Counted from the stretch's first letter, positions 1 through 10,285 are shown. The stretch is DNA of 64,000 nucleotides from Micromussa lordhowensis (GCA_964020085.1 OZ026599.1:27063829-27127828), one strand, 5' to 3'. The notes: generated from the letters alone by a model not told the origin. Numbers and translations: made by a program.

Positions 1-798
1 CCCTAACACAATAGCAGTGGCCATCTTTAACACATTTCGTTCCCTTTGACAGCGTTGATTTGCAGCGTTGGCTGATTGCTCGCCTGGAATCTTCTGCGAC
101 TTGAGCTTTAAAAAGATGATTATGTAAAGTACGGCTATCAACACAAACGGGATAAAAATGCATACTACCAAAATTGCCATCAGGTAATATTTAAAAGACG
201 AGACCTCTCCAAAGACTTCGTCCCAATGCATCTGACACCCCAAACCTCCTGGATATTCACTGAATATGAAACTTCTGCCATGAAACTTAGTAAGTTTCAT
301 GGCGAAGAGATATGGGGAGAATACAGCCATCGCGACGATCCAACTGGCGAGAACAAAGAATGGGCACAGCTTTGAACTGATGAGTGGAGAACGGAGGGGA
401 AGTACAACAGCTCCTAATCGATCCACTGCTATCAGAACCAAGCTTTGAATAGACACGAGAGCAGAAACATTTGGTAAGAAGGTTAGCAACTTACATAAGG
501 CCTGACCAAGAGGACCACCGATCAGCCAGGAGTTTACATAGAGCCTTTGTATCAACGAAGGTGTCAAGAACAACGGGTACAGCAGATCGGACATGGCCAT
601 GTTTACGATTAGAAAATTGATGGGTCTTCTCATGGTTTTCGTTTTGTACACAATTATTCCAATGGCGGTGTTCCCAGCCAGCGAAACAAGAAAACTCAAG
701 CAGTAAGCAAAAGTTTTCCCGATATTTTCTGCTGTAGTACTGTTGAAACAGTTTGGTGGCTGTGATCCATTCATCGTTGCATTCACGTTTTCCGACAT
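1..798 (-). CDS. Class A GPCR A (3' end cut by window edge)
   Basis: Rhodopsin-like seven-transmembrane receptor, predicted to sit in the plasma membrane and signal through G proteins; ligand unknown. My reading from the ATG at 796-798 stays open for 266 codons to the window edge, ending at the start of TM6. It has TM1 with the conserved Asn, TM2 with NMAMSDLL, a TM3 Cys, a DRL in place of DRY, and TM4 and TM5. It is the unit-1 partner of the gene at 34253-35218 and nearly identical to it. The difference is an in-frame 30-bp insertion in extracellular loop 2 (about 260-289) that adds ten residues and forms a perfect inverted repeat with the neighbouring sequence (277-303). The start is chosen by alignment with A' (MSENV...). 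No introns are visible. Whether it still works is unknown. Confidence 0.85.
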   Translation of the reverse strand, partial: MSENVNATMNGSQPPNCFNSTTAENIGKTFAYCLSFLVSLAGNTAIGIIVYKTKTMRRPINFLIVNMAMSDLLYPLFLTPSLIQRLYVNSWLIGGPLGQALCKLLTFLPNVSALVSIQSLVLIAVDRLGAVVLPLRSPLISSKLCPFFVLASWIVAMAVFSPYLFAMKLTKFHGRSFIFSEYPGGLGCQMHWDEVFGEVSSFKYYLMAILVVCIFIPFVLIAVLYIIIFLKLKSQKIPGEQSANAANQRCQRERNVLKMATAIVLG

Positions 799-2097
799 TG
801 TCGTTCAATTTCTTTTTCCGCTCCTACGCTCATGAGCAAGTTCAGGTTTGTTCACTGAATAACGTCAGTGTATTTATGTGCTACCGAAGGCAGAATAATT
901 GTTTGCCTTAATATCATCGTTCGTGAAACAATAATTACCATAACAAAGGGTACGGAATGCCAACGCCTATTTGTGACAGCAATAAGAGATTGTTATTTCG
1001 TGCGCGCCTCTTCAACATAAAAGGACCCATTAGCTTGAGCCACAATTTTCTCTTCATTTCTGCGTAAATTTGAGCGGAAATTGCCCGAGTATGTCACTGC
1101 TGCCCAAGATTAAGTAGCGACAGCAGGTCTTTTGTTCAATGTTCCCTGTACTAAATGATAAACAGTCTTGTTATTAATTTGACGTGAATCAAATTTCCAT
1201 CAAGACGAGTCAGCGAGAACGACGGATGTATAACGTCAGAATTCTAACATCGCACTAGCTCTTTGAGGATTTTCATGCCACTCAAGTGAAGAAACGAACT
1301 AGAACATGACATGGATTAATATTGTCAGCCTTCGAAAAGCGAAAGAGGTAAACCCTAAATTAATACTTAATAAGGCTTCCACGGAGTTCTGTCAATAAAA
1401 CAGACTGGCACAAGTACTTCAGAAACAGCTGGAAAACAACAAATATAGAATAAGATCAGCAGAAGCCAAAACCAGAAAGGTTTTAATTATCAAATGTGAA
1501 AGTTAGTCTCATAAGAAAACGACTGCTACGATATCTAAACCATTGTATGTGCCTTGTAAGGCACATTGTCTTGAGATATAAGTTCAGACTTGGGTTGTTG
1601 AATATCACCATTATGCTGTAAGTTAAAAAAAATCTTTGCTGCACCTATGCAGTTTATAAATACTGCAGATAGAATCGAACGAAGAGAACAGTGGCATCAA
1701 ATGAAAAAGGAGAGAGGTCGTTTCATTCATTTTACTCACGATTTGAGAAATCCTAGTTGAAGAAATTACAAAAGATTAGAATGGCTGGAAATAGTTCAGT
1801 GAAGTTGGTTCAAATAAAAAGCATTATTGAAAAAAATGTTGTTTACACGGTTTCTAAGGACGGAAAACCTCCCACGAAAATAGGAAATTCAATTCAAAAT
1901 GGGGTTTGCAGAATAACTACAAAATGATGGTAACTTACTCAGCCGGTGTCCAAGCCATCCGCAAAGTTTCCATAAGCAATTACAGTCATGAGTCAAATAC
2001 CAAAAAGTTTTAAATTAACGTTATTTGGCAGGTTTTGGCCCACTGAACACCTTGACAGACAGCATTAAAGAAGGCTAATGCACTGTTTAAAAGACAT
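799..2097. other. Intergenic, 5' flank of GPCR A and 3' flank of GPCR B
   Basis: No gene recognised. Bases 799-960 match the upstream region of A' and resemble the upstream regions of B and C (shared 5' cassette). At about 1264 the sequence jumps relative to unit 2, which has about 957 extra bases (35686-36642). The rest (about 1270-2097) is collinear with 36650-37751 except for a private LINE tail there. Confidence 0.6.
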
Positions 2098-3069
2098 TTA
2101 TCGACAGAGAGTCTTAAGTCCTTCACGATAATTGCTACTGAAAATAAAACAGATACAGGGATTTATGGCACAGTTTGCGCTAACCATTAAAACAGCAAAA
2201 GAGTTCAAATATTGCAAGGCACAGGCCATCGTGATATCCGATGCAAAGAAGACGAGTAAATACGTGAAAATGAGGGGTAACCAGCAAACGGCAAACCCTA
2301 ACACAATAGCAATGGCCATCTTTAAAACATTTCGTTCCCTTTGACGGCGTTGCTCAGCTTCACTGTTGGCTGATTGCTCGCCTGGAATCTTCTGCGCCTT
2401 GAGCTTTAAAAAGATGATAATGTAAAGTATGGCTATTAACACCAACGGGATAAAAGTGAACACGACCGAAAATGCCACGAAGTAACTTTTAAAAGAAAAG
2501 GTGTCTCCGAAGACTTCGTTCCAACGCATCCCATATTCCAATCTTCCTGGATATTCCAAAAGTTTCATAGCGAAGAGATACGGGGAGCCTACAGCCAACG
2601 CGACGATCCAAGTGGCCAGAATGAAGAACGGGCACAGCTTTGAACTGATGGGTGGAGAACGAAGGGGAAATACCACAGCTCCGAATCGATCCACTGCTAT
2701 CAGAACCAAGCTATGAACGGATACAAGAGCGGCAGCATATATAAAGAAGAAAGCCAGCTTGCACAAGGCCCGACCAAGAGGACCACCGACCAGCCACGAG
2801 TCGTTGATATAGAGCCCTTGTATCGATATAGGGATCAGGAAAATCGGATACAGGAGATCAGACATGGCCATGTTTACGATTAACAAGTTGATGGGTTTTC
2901 TCATGGTTTTCGTCTTGTAGACAATTATTCCGATAACGGTGTCCCCAGCCAGCGAAAGAAGAAAAATCAAGTCATAAAAAATAGTTTTTCCAATTTTTTC
3001 TGCTGTAGGATTGTTGAAACAGCCCGATGGCTGTGATCCATTCATCGTTGTACTTACGTTTTCCGACAT
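2098..3069 (-). CDS. Class A GPCR B, intact frame but two hallmark residues lost
   Basis: Intronless 323-aa rhodopsin-like receptor with seven hydrophobic segments, Asp71 in TM2 (NMAMSD), Cys103 at the base of TM3, DRF at 127-129, the TM6 CWLP motif at 262-265, and NPCIC at 303-307 in place of NPxxY. N-terminal sequons lie at Asn4 and Asn10. Compared with its 35.65-kb-distant duplicate B', residue 43 is Asp where B' has the near-invariant TM1 Asn (AAC to GAC). Residue 179 in extracellular loop 2 is Tyr where B' has the disulfide Cys (TGT to TAT). Both residues normally matter for folding and signalling, so function is doubtful despite the open frame. The start is fixed by alignment with the other paralogs. 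Ligand unknown; a peptide receptor-like or chemosensory role is only a guess. Confidence 0.92.
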   Translation of the reverse strand: MSENVSTTMNGSQPSGCFNNPTAEKIGKTIFYDLIFLLSLAGDTVIGIIVYKTKTMRKPINLLIVNMAMSDLLYPIFLIPISIQGLYINDSWLVGGPLGRALCKLAFFFIYAAALVSVHSLVLIAVDRFGAVVFPLRSPPISSKLCPFFILATWIVALAVGSPYLFAMKLLEYPGRLEYGMRWNEVFGDTFSFKSYFVAFSVVFTFIPLVLIAILYIIIFLKLKAQKIPGEQSANSEAEQRRQRERNVLKMAIAIVLGFAVCWLPLIFTYLLVFFASDITMACALQYLNSFAVLMVSANCAINPCICFIFSSNYREGLKTLCR

Positions 3070-4477
3070 TGTTGTGATTATCTTCAGTTTCTTTTTCCGT
3101 TACGTTCTTACTCTCATGAATGAGTGTTCTTCTGGCTTGTTCACCTAATAACTAACAGTCTTTTTACGTGCTACCAAAGGCGGGATAATTGTTTACGTTG
3201 ACGTCGTCATTCGACATTTTATCATCTTTTGTTAAGCTCTTCCTGCAGTACAGGATAAACAGCGCTGTTATTGATTAGACGTTCATCTAATTTCATTCTC
3301 AAATCATTAATAATCTATGGCGTTTAAACAAAGGACATCATGACCGTGACGATGTTTGGATATCAGATCTTAATTAGCATAGATTTTTACGATTTTATTT
3401 CTTCGTTTTCTCTTTCGTTTTACTTTCGATTAAGGAGATTTATTATATGGCTCTGTCTCACAAGGACTGGATACTACCAAATTCACGAATTTGATTGAAA
3501 TGAGAGCGATATTGAAAGCGGTCTAGATATTCCCATCAAGACCGGCATCTAGACCGGTAATGTTTTGCAGTGAAAAGTTGCAAACTAAAATGTAAAATCA
3601 TTGACTATTTTCATCTAACAATATTTATTTATGGCAGTACCAAAAAGCCTGATAAGAAAAAAAAAAGGACGAGCAAACTTTGGCAGAATTAAATTCAGCT
3701 CATCGCTATTCGCAAGCAAAATGTTTTTGTTTGCGACATATAAAAAACATCTTATTAACCTAGCTTAGCTTAGTCGGTCTATATGGGTGAATCCTGAACT
3801 CGGTCGTGTGTACAGACCTAATTACAGACCTAAACAACTAACATATTAAGAATCAGATTCAAACTTGTGTTATGTGACATGAGAGTCATTTTCTTTATAA
3901 ATTGTTTAAAACTCTGTACAAAAAGAGAAGGATCTAACTAGATAGGGACGGGAAAGGAGAAGAGAGGGCATTTAGTTTGTTTTCTCAAAACGAAGTAGAA
4001 ACCATAAAATATGGCCATTGATGTCAAATAAATAAGTTCCGTAATCAATTACTTTTCCATTGATTTCTTTTCAAAAAAAAAAAAACAGCAGCTCCATAAC
4101 GTCGAAGGTAACTGGAGAAGCACTTAACGTTTACTTGCCTTTCTTAATTGTATTTAGACTTTGCCGACATTCACATTTTTTATTTGCTTGTTGTACGAAG
4201 AAGCACCGCTCTATTTTATTTATCTTCTTCTGGAGGCACATCCTTTCAGAGTGTACGACTCGAGGAAACGTGCGAAATTCAGGCTCAATTTTTGCTTTAA
4301 ATTTGCGGGAATTTCTGGTCTATCAAATTTAACATGAAATCTGCATTAAGATGATCATGGTTTATTGAAGAGCTCAAGCAAACCTAGAAAATTTGCATCT
4401 TTTGTCATAAATTGCCTTTTAGTAGAGATTGTTTTATCATACATGTAGTTTATCATTTGTTGACGTTTCTTGATTCC
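3070..4477. other. Intergenic upstream of GPCR B
   Basis: Contains the 5' cassette of B (3070-3250) and then AT-rich DNA collinear with 38724-40091. No coding sequence or transposon recognised. A short A-run sits at about 4072-4085. Confidence 0.6.
3198..3215 (-). promoter_or_regulatory. CRE-like palindrome in shared GPCR 5' cassette (B)
   Basis: About 130 bp upstream of the GPCR B start lies a TGACGTC core (tgacgtcgtcattc) inside a block also recognisable upstream of C (13161-13174), C' (about 49678-49690), A (about 909-922), A' (about 35329-35342) and B' (38851-38866). It resembles a CREB/ATF site. Position and conservation among paralogs are visible; regulatory function is inference. Confidence 0.35.
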
Positions 4478-4829
4478 ATTTCATTTCATTTTTCATTTCA
4501 TTTTTTATTCATAATTTTAAAATACATAGCATCTTCCTCTGCTCGCAAATAGCTCTGCTAGTCGAGGCGAGCAGAGGACACTTGAATAGAAATTAATTTA
4601 TTTTTATTTATAGGATAAACTTAAAAGGAAAGAAAAGGAAAGATAGAAGATAGAACTAGAGTTATTACAATACGTTGAAAAATTACAGAATTACAGAATT
4701 ACGAGCCTATTATACATTCATCTTGCTTAATTTATTAACTAGAGTAGGTGTGTCAACATAAGTATCCTCGAGATCCAAAATATGTAAAAGGAGCTGATGT
4801 AACTGAGAATCTTTAAATTTATGTTTAGA

Positions 4830-4886
<57 letters not shown>

Positions 4887-5045
4887 TGAATGTTTTAAGT
4901 GATTTGTCCTGGAGTACTTAATGTTAAAATTACCTATCTCTGAAAACCTAGTATTATAGCTATGCACTTGTGCAGGAAAAAGAAATAAATTAGAAATGTT
5001 TGCCGGCAAAGAATTGTTAGAAACGTCATGCATAATAGTGCAAAC
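4478..5045 (-). mobile_element. 5'-truncated CR1/L2-type LINE 3' end, private to unit 1
   Basis: The minus strand encodes (4710-5051) the C-terminal tail of a CR1/L2/Jockey-like LINE ORF. Recognisable parts are the VHSYNTR stretch, GARIWNSIP, and the DTYVDTPTLVNKLSKM ending followed by a stop. The 3' side ends in an imperfect (ATGAA)n tail (about 4478-4510), as is common for such LINEs. Unit 2 has the uninterrupted target at about 40,106, so the insertion happened after the duplication or was lost in unit 2. No clear target-site duplication is visible. There is no catalytic core, so it is dead. Confidence 0.8.
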
Positions 5046-5834
5046 GCTCAAAGTTCGAGCAATAAGGACAATTTAACTTTTTACTATTATTAAAAATCTA
5101 CTCATAGCATGGTATGGTTTGGAATACTATTTGAAACACAGCCCGCGATTAAATTCTCAAGTATTCTACAGAAATTTAAAGTCATACCTCATATGGATGC
5201 TTAAAGCGTGTGTTATTGTGTTTCGAACTGGCGGGATACGTCGGTTTCAATTAAAATATGGAAAACTTCAAATTCAATTTTCTCTCGCGGAGATCAATTC
5301 TCGATAAGTTGTTTTTTGTTAACTCTACTGATTCTTGAAATGTTCAGCGGAAATAAGCTTTTTTTGTTTGTTTCAACTTTTGTTCCACATTATTGTAATG
5401 CAAATTACGAAAGTGAGGTTTGATTAGGAGGAATATTGAGGTTAAATTAAAAGTGCTGCAAAACTCCTTATATTTGCGTAATGGTCAGTTCTCAGATCTT
5501 ATAGATTTATTAATCATCAAGAGTAATCAATTTTTCTTGTCTCTAAAATGAATTAAAAACGTTCGTTTGCGATAATACACAATAATGCTCGAACTAATTT
5601 TCCTTGTAGACAGCCGGTTGACTAGGTGGATTGAAAAACTGACTGAGCAAAATTCAATATCGCTAGCTAGAGCAGCATATAATTCCATGTGTATTTTATC
5701 TATGCAAGTGGTCGTTAAAGCTTTTAATGTTCTACAACTTGCTATTCAGAAGCTTCATCTTTTTACTCGATACTCAGCTCTCCCAAAACACCCCCTATCT
5801 AGGTGTAGCTAATATATTACTTTAAATTTTGAAA
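5046..5834. other. Intergenic, no gene recognised
   Basis: AT-rich DNA collinear with about 40107-40930. Short open frames here are not conserved between the two copies and resemble nothing I recognise. Confidence 0.55.
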
Positions 5835-5864
5835 TTTAGACATGATAATGTTTCCCAACTAAAA

Positions 5865-6450
5865 TTAATAAAGCAGAAATGTAACTACTAGCACTGCATG
5901 TGTTAGATATCAGAGTAGATGTGTTGTACTTGGTTGTATATCTGCAAACATTTAATTGCACTAATCCTTCATAGTTCTGAAGCCCGAATTGTTCCAAAAA
6001 CTTGGTCCTTTGGAGTTGGCCTCTGATAACTGTTAACTTATCTGCTATAACAGCGGAAAAAATTGCGTGCTCCGAATAACCTTTGCTTGAGCAACACAAA
6101 ATGTTCCACTGTGGGCATAATTACATTCCTCAAATTAAATAAACCAGAAATGTAATTACTCTTGAATTTGGTAGGGATCAGGGTAGATATGTTGTGCTAG
6201 GTTACGTGTCTGCAATTCTTTACAGTCCAAAAACCCGACTTGTCAAAACAAAATTGGATCTATGGTCTGTGACAATTGTTAATTTATCAGCTATAACTGC
6301 GGAAAAATTGCGTGCTCTAAATATGCTTCTATTACAGCTGAATTTAGCTAGTTTACACAAATGCAAGTACACCATGTCTATTGAAGTTGTTTCGTCTAAA
6401 TGCAATTATTTTGCTTTTAGTATGGAAACACATTGCGCTCTGAGGAGGAG
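5865..6450. repeat. Diverged tandem repeat, two units of about 275 bp
   Basis: The segment starting near 5870 (agcagaaatgtaa) is repeated in diverged form from near 6143 (accagaaatgtaa). Both include a stretch ending in a variant of gctataacagcggaaaaa followed by ttgcgtgctc. The same pair occurs in unit 2 at about 40980-41475, so the tandem repeat predates the large duplication. Function unknown. Confidence 0.6.
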
Positions 6451-6470
6451 CACAAATATGACGCATGGAA

Positions 6471-9020
6471 GTCAATAAAAACGTCTGCAATTTACTTACG
6501 TTATTGGTTCACCCCCATGATAAGAAGTAGTAAACCTTCACCCTTTCAACAAATGTAAGTGCTCATACTACTAATAATATCAGGACGAGTAAATCAGTTC
6601 AAATCTCGCGGCGATCTTGTTATCGTGTGGTTGAAACAAAATGCGGTACTTTCAATTAAACCGGATGCAGTCGAGCTGGGAACTCACAAGGCAATATATT
6701 CAGTATTTTTGGAGTATACTATTAACCGATAAAACCGCAAAGGGGCTTTCCATTTCTGATTGTAGAATCTGATGACGCCACTCCCAGTCTCAGTCTCAGT
6801 CTCTGCGCGCTTGTTCGAAACCGAAAAGTCTGGTAATGAGGCCGTTTGAGCTTCTGCAGTCTCCAAGAGAGTGTAATTTCAGATATTTCTTTTTGAACAT
6901 TTACGAAATAAAAGTATAAAACCACGGTTTAATTTCAACATTGTATTTACTGTATGTATGTAATTAATAATATAAACATTTTCATGTAATAGAATACCAA
7001 AGTATAAATTTAAGTTTGTATATTTTCGTGAGGTGAAAAATACTATTTCAAAACCAGAGATTGCGAATTAAAGACATGATACTATACTGATTGCGTTTGA
7101 CATGTACCACAGAATGATTAATGGCAACCCATTTGAAAAATACTACTTTTAAAAACCTAAGCCCCGTCCTTATGTTTCCTAACAAAAGGGTTTCTATCAT
7201 CAGTGGGAGGCTAAGGTTTTCTAACGTATTAATTTTATTGAGTGAGATCTCCTACTTTCACTCCAGGCAGGCTTCTGTTTGTTACAACAGGATCAATGAG
7301 AGCTGGGAAAAAGCGATGGCACAAAAAAACTCACTTACCAAAGAACAAAGAGAATAAAGAAGAATCTGTATCTCTGGATACTGATAGAAATACAGGAGAT
7401 GTAAACGATGCTGTGAACGTTTTAGGGGGAAAAAGCCATTTCCCAGGTCTTCTAAAGTAAGCTACAATAGGCTAATAGGCTACTACTCTTTCCAATTAAC
7501 TATAACATGAATGACATTATATTTTATATTTTATAACATTAACTATAACTGAATGAGATGTACTGAGGGGTACCTCACGGGGGGGGGGGGGGGGGGGGAA
7601 GGGAAGAGAGATTTTGCATAAATTTCTTGATAAATCGAATAATTGTTTGTGAGGAATTATGAAGCTGACTCCGACCCTGGGTGAGCATGGATGGAGCGTT
7701 ACTCTCTTTAAAGGTAGGATGACTCTTTGGAGGAGCTAATCACAGTCCGCGTTAGAACTTTGGATATGTTTCAGTTTGACTCGCCTGCTAGAGACAACTT
7801 AGGACACATGTAATGTAGAGCAGGCAGGAAACTATATTGGTTCGGTCAGCAAAGACAACGTTTGGTCCTATCGACGTTCGATAAAAGATGGCTGCGGAGT
7901 GAAGTTAACCCTTCAACCAGGGACCATTTAACTCCACACTCCATGTCTTATCCCCGCTGTAAAATGAAAAACTATAACAACAACAACAAACAAAAACCAA
8001 ATTTGGTTTCTCGAAAATTTAAAGCACATTTGAACGCTGCTTCATCATAAAATGAAAACTAAACTAATTTTTGGATTGCGCCGTGCTAAATACTTATTCA
8101 CGCACGAGTCCCGCCTCTCTGTAAACTTCTCTTCTGTGCCAACCACTACTTTAGTGCTTTATAACACAACATGGCACAGCTGAAACTTTTCATTTGGGCT
8201 GAACAGAATCCATCAAAAACTTCATCCGAATTTAAAACCGACGAGTTATCCACTGAGGCCCAGCTCAGTGGCAAACCAAGACATTCCAGTAGTGTAGCGC
8301 TCAGCGACCCATATCCCTATACAAGCAAACCCAACAAGACTCTTCTCAAGCCAGTCCTGCATCTCGTGCCAGGCCGTAAAACAAGCCTCCTCTGGATAGC
8401 AAATTCGATGGCGTATCAAACTCGGCTATTGATCCGTTCTTTAGGACCATGATCCTGAAAAGAACAGGAACAATTGGTCACAAAACAAGTACGATCTCTT
8501 TCGAATCTACTGTAAGAATGAATACGAGAAGCTCAGTGTGATACCAACACCATGAAAACTCTGCAATGATTGTCTTTTGTTCAAGCTGCTTAGAGTGTAA
8601 GTTGTGTATACACCTGCGAAGATCACTGACGTCTTCACTGATTGTCTTTTTACAGAAGTACTCGAAAGAATGGAATGATAATCGAAGAAAGCTGTTGGCA
8701 TACCAGAGACATAACCTGCCCTTGAAGGACGATAACTTGTCCACGACAAGTTGTCCTTGGAAGACAGATACTGTACCCTCTTGTAGCATTAAAGCAGGTT
8801 AACTATACATCTAAACTGTTCACTTTTCTGTCGCTTTAGATAGATCATAGCGTAGCGGAAGAACTGCTCAATTTTAAAGGAGTCATTCGTCTAAAATCGA
8901 GTTCGTCACGTTCCACAACTAAAGTAGACGAGTAAGCCATCTGAGATGGATACCTCGCATTAAACAGGCAAAGAAAAGTTATTCGCCTTTGACGAAAAAA
9001 TCATCCAATATACCCGTCTA
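6471..9020. other. Intergenic, no convincing gene
   Basis: Collinear with about 42590-45515. It includes a poly(G) run at 7579-7598 that is short and interrupted in unit 2, and short open frames that differ between copies. A palindromic ttgtccacgacaagttgtcc stretch lies near 8739-8758. No transposon or gene family recognised. Confidence 0.5.
7579..7598 (+). repeat. Poly(G) run
   Basis: About 20 consecutive G. The unit-2 counterpart (about 43640-43655) reads aggggcaggggagag, so the run expanded or collapsed after duplication. Such runs also cause sequencing errors. Confidence 0.8.
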
Positions 9021-9023
9021 AAG

Positions 9024-9033
9024 TATAAAAGGG
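9024..9033 (+). promoter_or_regulatory. TATA box (tataaaaggg)
   Basis: A consensus TATA box lies about 110 bp upstream of a short signal-peptide-like open exon (9137-9190) on the same strand. It is conserved at 45521-45530 in unit 2. Core-promoter role is inferred from sequence only. Confidence 0.45.
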
Positions 9034-9085
9034 CAGAGATGAAAATGAAAAATGGTAAGAGAAATGTTCGGCCACAATAAAGACG
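9028..9085 (+). repeat. 58-bp direct repeat, first copy
   Basis: The stretch from aaagggcagagatg to aataaagacg recurs almost perfectly at 9402-9460, about 374 bp downstream. The pair is also in unit 2 (about 45525-45583 and 45899-45957). It lies just 3' of the TATA box, so a promoter-proximal segment was copied. Confidence 0.75.
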
Positions 9086-9136
9086 ACCGTTCCGGCGACA
9101 CTACATTCTGTATTCACTGAAACAGGCACTGGACAC

Positions 9137-9190
9137 ATGCCATTGCCCTTGTTTGTTTTGTTTCTCACGGCAAATATTACAACAAGACAG
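9137..9190 (+). CDS. Candidate first coding exon with signal peptide and splice donor
   Basis: From the ATG at 9137 the frame encodes 18 residues, MPLPLFVLFLTANITTRQ: a hydrophobic core typical of a secretory signal sequence with a possible cleavage after LTA. It ends exactly at a perfect splice donor, CAG|gtaagt (intron from 9191). A TATA box sits about 110 bp upstream. The unit-2 copy (45634-45687) differs by one residue (Pro4 to Ser) and keeps ATG, frame and donor. If the donor is not used, the frame ends after six more codons. I could not find a convincing second exon: the region downstream is invaded by a MITE, and the good acceptor at 10341-10342 leads quickly to a stop in the matching phase. 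It could be the start of a secreted-peptide gene, a relic, or coincidence. Confidence 0.35.
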
Positions 9191-9401
9191 GTAAGTCTAG
9201 AACGCGATTAATAAATTGATCACTACCAAGAGAAGACTAAAGTAAGTACCTTGATGTTTTACTATAATAAATCAAGTAGTTTGAAGACCTTGTAAAGCAC
9301 GGGCATGTAACTGTCGGTATTGCATTTGTACAAATTACTTTTAAGGAGGAACGAGTTAGCTCCACAACGAGATTGCCGGAACTGAATTTGTACGTATTAC
9401 A

Positions 9402-9460
9402 AAAAGGGCAGAGATGAAAATGAAAAATGGTAAGAGAAATGTTCGGCCACAATAAAGACG
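9402..9460 (+). repeat. 58-bp direct repeat, second copy
   Basis: Second copy of 9028-9085; here the upstream sequence lacks the TATA box. It is followed directly by the segment that hosts the MITE at 9495-10206. Confidence 0.75.
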
Positions 9461-9494
9461 CTTGTACCGCACTCTGGGCACCAGAGGTTTTATA

Positions 9495-10206
9495 CAGTCG
9501 AAGCTCTCGCAAGCGGACACCCTCGGAACACGAAAAAAAGTGTCCGTAACTGGAGCTGGCCGCTTTCGAGAATGGTTCTCGTAAGCGGCCACTAGAGGTG
9601 TAGGGGATAGATGGCCGCTTACGAGAGCTTGCCCAGCTAACAATAAACACAGTACCGTAGTGGAAATACAAAAAACTACCGCCGTATTAAATCACATTTT
9701 TGTGTTATTGCGCTCTATACTGTACAAGCCTACGATATAATGACGCCAAGTGTATACTGCAGTAATAGGACTTTCCCTTAGCGATTTTTTTAAAAGCAAC
9801 TGCAGTAATATGACTTTCACTTAGTGATTTTTTAAAAACAACAAATCATAATTGCAACCAACATCATCATATTCAACATTAACAGCCTCAACAAAAAGTA
9901 GTGATACGGTTTAAAATGTTTACGACCTGTGTGTCTTTCAGTCAGGCTTCAGTTTATATTAGTCTGGTTGGTTAGTTATAGTAGTCTGGTCAGTTTCTTT
10001 GGGGTGTCCGCTTACGGGAGCTTAAAAACAAAGAAAAACGTTTAAGTCATAATCTCTGAAAGTGTCCGCGGCGGCTTACGAGAATGTCCGCTTATGAGAA
10101 TGTAAAAATACAGAGTTTGTGTGGGAGATAAAACGGGGTTTCAAACAGTGCGGCCGTAAGTAGAGCTGTCCACTTACGAGAGTGTCCGTTAAGAGAGCTT
10201 CGACTG
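9495..10206. mobile_element. Non-autonomous Tigger/mariner-like element (TA target)
   Basis: Starts cagtcgaagctctcgcaag and ends with the inverted match agagagcttcgactg, flanked by TA on both sides (9493-9494, 10207-10208). The interior contains repeated motifs of the form gtccgctta/tacgagag in both orientations and no transposase. TA target and CAG termini fit Tc1/mariner-Tigger (family rule); assignment is inferred. It sits at the same place in unit 2 (45992-46701), so it predates the duplication. It interrupts a segment whose uninterrupted paralog lies at about 10779-10900. Confidence 0.75.
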
Positions 10207-10285
10207 TATTCTCGTGCCGCGAGACTGCCAAGCGTATAACACTGCAACATTGTCATCTATATATTGGCTTATCTTGTAATAGTTC

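Noticed and set aside
491..808. Open frame overlapping GPCR A on the same strand
   Set aside because: It is in a shifted frame of the receptor; the true frame from 798 shows all GPCR motifs and matches A'. The equivalent shifted frame also exists at 34911-35171.
2132..2716. Antisense open frames over GPCR B (and equivalents over A', B', C)
   Set aside because: They are reverse-strand shadows of conserved transmembrane coding sequence and have no independent features.
7579..7598. G-quadruplex or regulatory poly(G)
   Set aside because: A plain homopolymer absent from unit 2 and prone to sequencing error; no supporting context.
9237..9671. Minus-strand open frames in the 9.2-9.7 kb region
   Set aside because: They run across a MITE end and a direct repeat and show no family resemblance; conserved in unit 2 only because the DNA is duplicated.
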